64,000 nt of DNA from assembly GCF_023721795.1 (NCBI RefSeq), contig NZ_JAMQYE010000001.1, positions 434,001 through 498,000 on the forward strand, read 5' to 3'. Both the position numbers and the translations under genes were made by a program. Below the pieces are notes generated by a model. It worked only from the letters and a program-made list of their open reading frames with translations. It had not been told where the DNA came from and made no database searches. Positions within the stretch are counted from its first letter, which is position 1; the number at the start of each line of letters is the position of its first letter. Of the stretch, positions 53,401 through 64,000 are shown one piece after another. Source of the DNA: Zeimonas sediminis (GTDB taxonomy: Bacteria > Pseudomonadota > Gammaproteobacteria > Burkholderiales > Burkholderiaceae_E).

Positions 53401-54055
53401 GGCCGTGCATCGTCGTGATCGGGTCGAAGTCGCAGCCCGCCTGCGCGAAGGCCCTGCGCGTGGCCGCCACCAGCGTGCGCAGCGCGTCGCCCTGCTCCCG
53501 CTCCTCCCCCCAGATCGCCTGCTCCAGCTCCTCCCGGCCGAAGGTCTTGTCGGGCCGCTCGGCGAGCAGCTCGATCAGCCTGAAGGGCTTCGGCGGCAGG
53601 CGCACCTGCACGCCGTCCACCACCACGCGGCGGCCGGCCCGGTCCACCAGGATCCGTCCGGCACGCAGGTTCTCCGAGGAAGGCCGCCCCTGCGCCCGGC
53701 GCAGCAGCGCATCGAGCCGCACCGCCAGCTCGGGCAGCTGGAAGGGCTTGACCAGGTAGTCGTCGGCCCCGGCGTCGAAGCCGGCGAGCTTGTCTTCGAG
53801 CTCGTCGCGCGCGGTCAGCATGATGACCGGCGCGTCGCTGCCGAGCTCCTCGCGGAAGCGCCGGCACCAGGTCAGGCCGTCGACGCGCGGCAGGTTCAGG
53901 TCGAGCACCACCGCCTCGGGCGCTTCGCGCGCGGCGAGCGCCATCGCGACGAAGCCGTCCGGCGCCCAGTCGCACCGGTGCCCCCTGCCCTGCAGGTAGT
54001 CGCAGACGTTGCCCCCGATCACGGGGTCGTCCTCGACGACCAGGATCCTCGCCAT
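53375..54055 (-). CDS. OmpR-family response regulator
   Basis: DNA-binding response regulator of 226 aa. The receiver domain shows EDD (8-10), phospho-acceptor Asp52 in VVLDLNLPRVDG, Thr in MLTARDE and Lys in YLVKPFQ (about 103). The winged-helix output is VRLPPKPFRLIELLAERPDKTFGREELEQAIWGE, with a recognition helix near DALRTLVAATRRAF. It probably controls the sulfatase/eptA genes. It is the first gene of the set; its stop overlaps the kinase gene start. Confidence 0.93.
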   Translation of the reverse strand: MARILVVEDDPVIGGNVCDYLQGRGHRCDWAPDGFVAMALAAREAPEAVVLDLNLPRVDGLTWCRRFREELGSDAPVIMLTARDELEDKLAGFDAGADDYLVKPFQLPELAVRLDALLRRAQGRPSSENLRAGRILVDRAGRRVVVDGVQVRLPPKPFRLIELLAERPDKTFGREELEQAIWGEEREQGDALRTLVAATRRAFAQAGCDFDPITTMHGHGYRLAAD

Positions 54056-54062
54056 GCGCGGC

Positions 54063-55682
<1,620 letters not shown>

Positions 55683-55758
55683 CTGGTTCCGTTGCGTTTC
55701 GGGCCGGCGCTCGGCCGGCCCAGGTGTTCGTCGTGGCGCCCTCGGGCCGCGCCCTTGC

Positions 55759-59832
<4,074 letters not shown>

Positions 59833-59859
59833 GGTGGGACGGGCGGAAGGCAATCCGCA

Positions 59860-59865
59860 ATTATA
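59860..59865 (-). promoter_or_regulatory. -10 element of the purL promoter
   Basis: The minus strand has TATAAT 28 bases before the purL ATG, in a GC-rich context. A -35 is poor (GGTCTC or CGGTCT at 17-18 bases), so activation or a weak promoter is possible. No PurR-type operator was recognised. Confidence 0.5.
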
Positions 59866-59929
59866 CGGGGCCAGCCGGCATCGAGACCGACGGCACGCCC
59901 GCCCGAACCGCGAGCCCGGCGCAGCCTGG

Positions 59930-60379
59930 TCAGCGCGCGGCGGCCCACTGCCCGGCAGCCGAGCGCGTGCTCCAGCTGCCCTGCATCTCCCTGCCTTGCT
60001 TCACGACCCGGCCCTCGAACTCGGCCTTGCCGAGGCGCCCGGTCGCGAAGCCGAAGCGGACGATCTGGCCGCGCACCGAGCCGTTCACCTCGCCCTTCAG
60101 CTGCGGGCAGCGGCGCGGGTCGCGCGAGGCCTTCGTGGCGGCCGCCGAGCCCTCGCCGGTCAGCACGGCGGCCTTCTCGTCCAGGCGGACCTCGCCGACC
60201 CAGTCGCAGCCGGTGGCGGGCTGGACGATGCGCACGGCCCAGAGGCCGGTCAGCCGCGGGGGCGGTGGCGAGGGCGAGCCTGCCGCCTGTGCCGTCGGCA
60301 ACGCGGCGAGCGCGAGCCAGAACCCGGCAGGCAGCCTTGCCCAGGCCGGGAGGCGATGTCGAGCGTGCGCGATTCCCAT
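59930..60379 (-). CDS. Exported protein of unknown function
   Basis: Small protein of 149 aa. The N-terminus [25 protein letters not shown] is a signal peptide with an AQA cleavage site. The mature part has [24 protein letters not shown], then [29 protein letters not shown], a pattern of beta strands with Gly/Trp pairs that resembles small lipocalin-like secreted proteins (inference). Two cysteines (CDW and RRCPQ) could form a bond. The start is the ATG that gives the signal peptide. It is divergent from the lipoprotein gene by 90 bases. Confidence 0.6.
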   Translation of the reverse strand: MGIAHARHRLPAWARLPAGFWLALAALPTAQAAGSPSPPPPRLTGLWAVRIVQPATGCDWVGEVRLDEKAAVLTGEGSAAATKASRDPRRCPQLKGEVNGSVRGQIVRFGFATGRLGKAEFEGRVVKQGREMQGSWSTRSAAGQWAAAR

Positions 60380-60469
60380 TCGGGAACGATATATCGACAA
60401 AGCGCCGAGCGGCGAACATACTGAACCGGACAACGCAGGTCGGACGATCACAGCCTCGGGGAGGCTTCG

Positions 60470-60952
60470 ATGCTCGGCATGAGCGGAAGGCGCTGCGCCC
60501 TGGCGCTGCTGGCGATGTCCCTGCTCGCAGGATGCGGCGGCGGGGGCGGCGAGAGAGAGGTTTCCGATCCCGGCTACGTGCTCGGCATCGACGGAGCCGA
60601 GATCCAGAGCAGCACCGACCCTCAGTACGCCAACTGGCTCGACGATGCGTCCCGGTGGTACCTGTCGGGCAGCGGTTTCCTGCCGCCGGGCACGACCTGC
60701 GGCGTTTCGCAGTGTCGGGACCAGTTCGGGTTCATGTCGAGCGCGTACCTCGGCGCGTACGAGATGACCTGGCGCAACGAGACCACCGGAGCGTCGGGTC
60801 GCATCGACAACCTGAGCTGGTTCTGCTGGTGCAGCAATCCGCCGCAGTGGTCCATGTTCGTGCCCGTGGTCCCGGGCAACAACCTGATCGTCGTGACCCA
60901 GCGCGCCGGCACCAAGGTGCAGACCGACACGGTCACGGTGATCGTGCAGTGA
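60470..60952 (+). CDS. Lipoprotein of unknown function
   Basis: Predicted lipoprotein of 160 aa. The signal peptide and lipobox are GRRCALALLAMSLLAGCGGGGG (Cys about 22). The mature part has a Trp-rich core (YANWLDDASRWYLSGSGFLPPGTTCG) and a single Ig-like beta domain ending DTVTVIVQ, with four cysteines. The family is not recognised. The ATG at 60470 has GGGGAGGC upstream. It may be a secreted or outer-membrane-attached protein. Confidence 0.65.
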   Translation: MLGMSGRRCALALLAMSLLAGCGGGGGEREVSDPGYVLGIDGAEIQSSTDPQYANWLDDASRWYLSGSGFLPPGTTCGVSQCRDQFGFMSSAYLGAYEMTWRNETTGASGRIDNLSWFCWCSNPPQWSMFVPVVPGNNLIVVTQRAGTKVQTDTVTVIVQ

Positions 60953-60989
60953 AGCGCGGCGGAACAGCCGAACACAAGGGAGCAGCGAG

Positions 60990-61355
60990 ATGGCGGCCTA
61001 CCTGATCTTCGACGTCGAGATTCACGACGCGGCCGAGTACGGCAAGTTCATGGCCGCGGTGAAGCCGGCGATCGAGGCGGCCGGCGGCCGGTATCTGGTG
61101 CGCGGCGGCGAGCACAAGGTGCTCGAGGGCGATTGGCGCCCCTCGCGACTCGTGCTCTTCGAGTTTCCCTCGATGCAGGCAGCCGAGGACTTCTACAACG
61201 GGCCGGCATACCAGGGCATGAGGCCGATCCGCCTGTCCAGCAGCACTGCCAGGGCACTCGTGCTGGTCGAGGGGGCACAGGCGGCGGCGACGCCGCTTCC
61301 ATCCTCGGCCCCCGGCGCCTCGCACAGGCTCGACGAAACGGGGCATCCGCCATGA
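60990..61355 (+). CDS. DUF1330 family protein
   Basis: Ferredoxin-like dimeric-fold protein of 121 aa. The start MAAYLIFDVEIHDAAEYGKFMAAVKPAIEAAGGRYLVRGGEHKVLEGDWRPSRLVLFEFPSMQAAEDFYNGPAYQ is the DUF1330 family. These are small alpha/beta-barrel proteins of unknown role. The C-terminus has an extra Pro/Ala tail (about 96-121). GGGAGCAGCGAG precedes the ATG. It overlaps the GNAT gene by an ATGA-type step. Confidence 0.88.
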   Translation: MAAYLIFDVEIHDAAEYGKFMAAVKPAIEAAGGRYLVRGGEHKVLEGDWRPSRLVLFEFPSMQAAEDFYNGPAYQGMRPIRLSSSTARALVLVEGAQAAATPLPSSAPGASHRLDETGHPP

Positions 61356-61936
61356 GAATCGCCGAAGTGACCTGCGCGGACGAGTCGCAGCGCGGCGCCG
61401 CGATCAGCGTCATCGCACTGGCGTTCGTGAACGATCCCCTGACCCGCTGGGCCGTGCCGAGCGCGGCCAGTTACCTGGCGGCGATGCCTGCGTTCATCGA
61501 CGCCTTCGGCGGCAACGGCCTCGCCCACGGGGCAACCTACCTGGCAGACGACGGCATGGGCGCGGCGATGTGGCTGCCCCCGGGCATCCAGCCCGACGAA
61601 GAGCGAATGGGCAGCCTGATGCAGGAACATGTCGCGGGACAGACGCTCGAGGACTTGCTGGCGGTTTTCGAGCAGATGGGGCGATATCACCCGGAAGTCC
61701 CGCATTGGTATCTGCCGCTCATCGGAGTCGACCCCGCCTGCCAGGGGCGCGGTCTCGGGTCGGCCCTCATGCGTCATGCGCTGGAGCGATGCGACGCCGA
61801 CGGAGTGCAGGCATACCTGGAGTCGTCCAATCCACGCAATGTGCCGCTCTACGAACGACATGGATTCGAGGCACTGGGCGTCATCCAGGTGGGCGGATCG
61901 CCGCAGGTCATCCCGATGTCGAGGCGTCCGCGCTGA
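61352..61936 (+). CDS. GNAT family N-acetyltransferase
   Basis: Acetyltransferase of 194 aa. Motif A is HWYLPLIGVDPACQGRGLGSALMRHALERCDADGVQAYLESSNPRNVPLYERHGFEALGVIQ, with acetyl-CoA phosphate contact QGRGLGSA (about residues 136-143). The N-terminal part has FVNDPLTRW and AAMWLPPG, seen in family members that act on small amines or antibiotics. The start ATG overlaps the stop of the DUF1330 gene. A hairpin terminator follows it. Confidence 0.88.
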   Translation: MRIAEVTCADESQRGAAISVIALAFVNDPLTRWAVPSAASYLAAMPAFIDAFGGNGLAHGATYLADDGMGAAMWLPPGIQPDEERMGSLMQEHVAGQTLEDLLAVFEQMGRYHPEVPHWYLPLIGVDPACQGRGLGSALMRHALERCDADGVQAYLESSNPRNVPLYERHGFEALGVIQVGGSPQVIPMSRRPR

Positions 61937-62007
61937 CGGTCGTCGGTCCGGTTCGCTTCGCGCTCTTCCGGGTCGTGGCGGGAAAGCGCACGCGGCCGGA
62001 AAAGGCG

Positions 62008-62038
62008 AAGGGCCAGCCCCTTGCGGAAGCTGGCCCTT
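62008..62038. terminator. Bidirectional hairpin between the GNAT gene and tRNA-Pro
   Basis: AAGGGCCAGC (62008-62017) and GCTGGCCCTT (62029-62038) form a 10-pair stem with an 11-base loop. On the plus strand it is followed by CGATTT, on the minus strand by CGCCTTTT. It probably ends transcription from both convergent sides. Confidence 0.7.
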
Positions 62039-62043
62039 CGATT

Positions 62044-62122
<79 letters not shown>

Positions 62123-62135
62123 GCTTCAAAGTATA

Positions 62136-62597
62136 TCAGGTTCGCGGGGCCTCCCCGGCCTCGCCCGAGAGCAGCACGATCGCTCGTTCCAGATCGCCAC
62201 GCAGCGCGGCCAGGTCGAGCTCGAGCGGGGCGGGAACGTCGCCGATCGGCAGCTCGGCTTGCGCTGCGTCGCTCGCCTCGACTCCCTCCGCTGCGTTGAC
62301 CCCATTGCCCGCGCGCGCCCGCGCCTGCATCTCGCCCAGCCGGTTGCGCGCGCCGCTGATCGTGAAGCCCTGCTCGTAGAGCAGCTCGCGGATGCGGCGC
62401 ACCAGCAGCACCTCGTGATGCTGGTAGTAGCGGCGGTTGCCGCGGCGCTTCATCGGCTTGAGCTGGGTGAACTCCTGCTCCCAGTAGCGCAGCACGTGCG
62501 GCTTGACACCGCAGAGCTCGCTGACCTCGCCGATCGTGAAGTAGCGCTTGGCGGGAATCGGCGGCAGCACCGCCTTCGTATCGGGCCGGGTGCTCAA
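62136..62597 (-). CDS. MerR-family transcriptional regulator next to ihfA
   Basis: DNA-binding regulator of 153 aa. The winged helix is [71 protein letters not shown]. The C-terminal half is an acidic and Ala-rich coil without metal-binding cysteines. The start is a TTG that overlaps the ihfA stop (TTGA), as no ATG fits before the HTH. This conserved neighbour of pheT-ihfA in beta- and gammaproteobacteria has no firmly known role. Confidence 0.85.
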   Translation of the reverse strand: MSTRPDTKAVLPPIPAKRYFTIGEVSELCGVKPHVLRYWEQEFTQLKPMKRRGNRRYYQHHEVLLVRRIRELLYEQGFTISGARNRLGEMQARARAGNGVNAAEGVEASDAAQAELPIGDVPAPLELDLAALRGDLERAIVLLSGEAGEAPRT

Positions 62598-63064
62598 TCC
62601 TCGACGCCCTCGATCTGCGCCTTCAGCTTCTGGCTCGCGTGAAAGGTGACCACGCGCCGCGCGGAGATCGGGATCTCCTCGCCGGTCTTGGGATTCCGGC
62701 CCGGGCGCTGCGGCTTGTCCCGCAGCTGGAAGTTGCCGAAGCCCGAGAGCTTCACGCATTCGCCGCGCTCGAGCGCGCCGCGGATCTCGTCGAAGAAGGT
62801 CTCGACCATGTCCTTGGCTTCGCGCTTGTTCAGGCCGACCCGCTCGAACAGCATCTCGGCAAGCTCCGCCTTGGTCAGCGTGAACTGCTCGGCGGACGGG
62901 CCGCCGGCGTCGGCGATCGCTGCAACGCCGGCTTCGGCGGCGGTGCCCGCCACGGCGCCGCTGCTCGCGGGCTCCAGCCTTTGCCCCTCGAGGGGCTGGC
63001 CAATCGGGATCATCGGGTTCGCCAATTCTTCGTTCGACACGGGATCTCTGGGTCCTGCCTGCAT
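62594..63064 (-). CDS. ihfA: Integration host factor subunit alpha with long N-terminal extension
   Basis: DNA-bending protein that pairs with IhfB. The family core runs from about residue 62 ([32 protein letters not shown]) to the beta arm [43 protein letters not shown], with the Pro that intercalates DNA in RPGRNPKTG. Before the core are about 60 extra residues, Ala/Gly/Glu-rich, with no clear fold; a second Met at codon 18 would cut this to about 43. E. coli IhfA has no such extension. It is 28 bases after pheT. Confidence 0.93.
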   Translation of the reverse strand: MQAGPRDPVSNEELANPMIPIGQPLEGQRLEPASSGAVAGTAAEAGVAAIADAGGPSAEQFTLTKAELAEMLFERVGLNKREAKDMVETFFDEIRGALERGECVKLSGFGNFQLRDKPQRPGRNPKTGEEIPISARRVVTFHASQKLKAQIEGVED

Positions 63065-63092
63065 CGGCCTGTCGGGTCGGTCCGCGACGGCG

Positions 63093-64000
63093 TCAGCCGC
63101 GCAGTCGCGCCCCGATCCTGTCGGCCAGCCAGCCGACGATTCCCTGCACCGCCTCGGTCGCGTCGGCGTCGCTCAGCGTCCGGGCAGTATCTTGCATCCA
63201 CAACCTGAAGGCAAGACTTTTTTCCTTATTTTCCAATCCCTTACCGCGATATTCGTCGAAAATCCTGACGTTTTTCACGACCGCGGCGGCAGGCACCGAG
63301 GCGATCGCCGCGCCGATCTCGTCGAGCACCCGGGCAGCCGGAAGATCGGTCGAGACCACCACCGCCAGGTCGCGGATCACCGGCGGAAACTTCGAAACTT
63401 CGCGGTAGCTCGGCACCTTCGCGGCGAGCAGCGGATCCAGTTCGACCTCGGCGAGGACCGGCGGCTGCGGCAACTCCAGCGCCTGCTGCAGGGCCGGGTG
63501 CATCTCGCCGATCCAGCCGATAGGCTCGCCGTCGAGCAGCACGCGGGCGCTGCGGCCCGGATGCAGCGCCGGGTGCGCGGCGGCCTGCACGGTGAGCGCG
63601 GCGCCGGCCAGCGCTTCGAGGTCGCCCTTGACGTCGAAGAAGTCGATCGCGCGCGGCGAGGCCGACCAGTGCTCGTCGATCGCGGGCCCCCACGCGAGCA
63701 GGCCCAGCCGCCGGGGCTGCGCGATGCCGTGCACCTGGGCGGGCCCGGCAGCGACACGCGGATCGGCGAAGAACACGCGGCCCACCTCGAACAGCCGCAC
63801 CCGGCTCGCCTTGCGGTTCAGGTTCGCGCGCAGCGTCTCGACCAGGCCGCCCCACAACGTGGTGCGCATCCGGTCCATCTGCGCGGCGATCGGATTCAGG
63901 AGCTTGATGGCCGACAGGCCCTCGGCCGCCAGGCCGAGCTTGTGGTCGAGCTGGCTGTCCACGAAGCTGTAGTTGATGACTTCCTGGTAGTCGCGCGCGG
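63093..64000 (-). CDS. pheT: Phenylalanyl-tRNA synthetase beta subunit (3' part)
   Basis: The C-terminal 302 or so codons of PheT; the gene runs off the right edge. [13 protein letters not shown] and [43 protein letters not shown] are the catalytic-core-like B6/B7 domains. The final [71 protein letters not shown] is the anticodon-binding B8 domain (FDX-ACB). It is the head of the pheT-ihfA-merR-tRNA-Pro unit. Confidence 0.97.
   Translation of the reverse strand, partial: ARDYQEVINYSFVDSQLDHKLGLAAEGLSAIKLLNPIAAQMDRMRTTLWGGLVETLRANLNRKASRVRLFEVGRVFFADPRVAAGPAQVHGIAQPRRLGLLAWGPAIDEHWSASPRAIDFFDVKGDLEALAGAALTVQAAAHPALHPGRSARVLLDGEPIGWIGEMHPALQQALELPQPPVLAEVELDPLLAAKVPSYREVSKFPPVIRDLAVVVSTDLPAARVLDEIGAAIASVPAAAVVKNVRIFDEYRGKGLENKEKSLAFRLWMQDTARTLSDADATEAVQGIVGWLADRIGARLRG

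Noticed and set aside
60380-60469. Divergent promoters between the secreted protein and the lipoprotein genes
   Set aside because: ATATATCG and similar AT-rich bits are present, but no -35/-10 pair with good spacing could be fixed by eye.

Overview
The window is a very GC-rich (roughly two-thirds or more by eye) chromosomal segment from a Gram-negative bacterium, most likely a betaproteobacterium of the order Burkholderiales. The main reasons are the tRNA-Pro(GGG) / merR / ihfA / pheT arrangement at the right end, the fused MnmC, the TAXI-type TRAP transporter, the GshA type, and the many ATGA-coupled genes. I see no rRNA, CRISPR array, insertion sequence, integrase or prophage. About 57 protein genes and one tRNA gene can be supported. 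Long ORFs opposite these genes are GC-driven shadows.

Layout, left to right. 1-5762 (+): an oligopeptide/dipeptide ABC importer (permease end, permease, two ATPases) followed by two M20 metallopeptidases. 5773-10051: a methyltransferase; a DUF4396 membrane protein behind a promoter with the geometry of a copper-type MerR promoter; a TTC38-like TPR protein; and a divergent GlxA-type regulator. 10044-11343 (-): a DUF2239 / GIY-YIG / MarR operon whose three genes are joined by ATGA overlaps, with a duplicated operator around the promoter. 11419-16366 (-): gshA, an NTF2-like protein, a flavin reductase, a methyltransferase and a sigma-54 activator whose three cysteines have the spacing of the sulfane-sulfur sensor FisR. 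Divergent from it lie a persulfide-dioxygenase-type metallo-beta-lactamase protein and a glutathione S-transferase.

18491-28306 (-): a host-attachment family protein, a YqjD/YqjE/YqjK-like membrane set, then modCBA, a thiolase, a slipin/NfeD pair and the glutathione-dependent formaldehyde pathway (adhC, fghA). The run from adhC to modC is closely packed and is probably one or a few transcripts. 28588-32455 (+): an AcoR-like sigma-54 activator, a textbook -24/-12 promoter, a flavin reductase and a luciferase-like monooxygenase. Together these form a two-component flavin monooxygenase system next to the formaldehyde genes. 32609-39898: a diguanylate cyclase, a threonine dehydratase-like enzyme, a TAXI TRAP transporter with a terminator between binding protein and permease, and a class III aminotransferase.

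40045-47199: a multicopper oxidase, a BT1-like MFS transporter, mnmC, a YkgJ-type cysteine-cluster protein and purT. 47255-54055 (-): an oxidoreductase, then a two-component system (regulator, kinase) followed by an LTA-synthase-like sulfatase and an EptA/MCR-like phosphoethanolamine transferase. This looks like a cell-envelope modification operon with a possible response-regulator site upstream of the sulfatase. 54063-59832 (-): ybiT-like ABC-F ATPase and purL. 59930-61936: small secreted or lipoprotein genes, DUF1330 and a GNAT acetyltransferase. 62044-64000 (-): tRNA-Pro, merR, ihfA and the 3' part of pheT.

The best candidates for new biology are: the FisR-coupled methyltransferase, the metal-type promoter of the DUF4396 gene, the DUF2239/GIY-YIG/MarR operon with its operator pair, and the sigma-54 monooxygenase unit beside formaldehyde detoxification and molybdate uptake.
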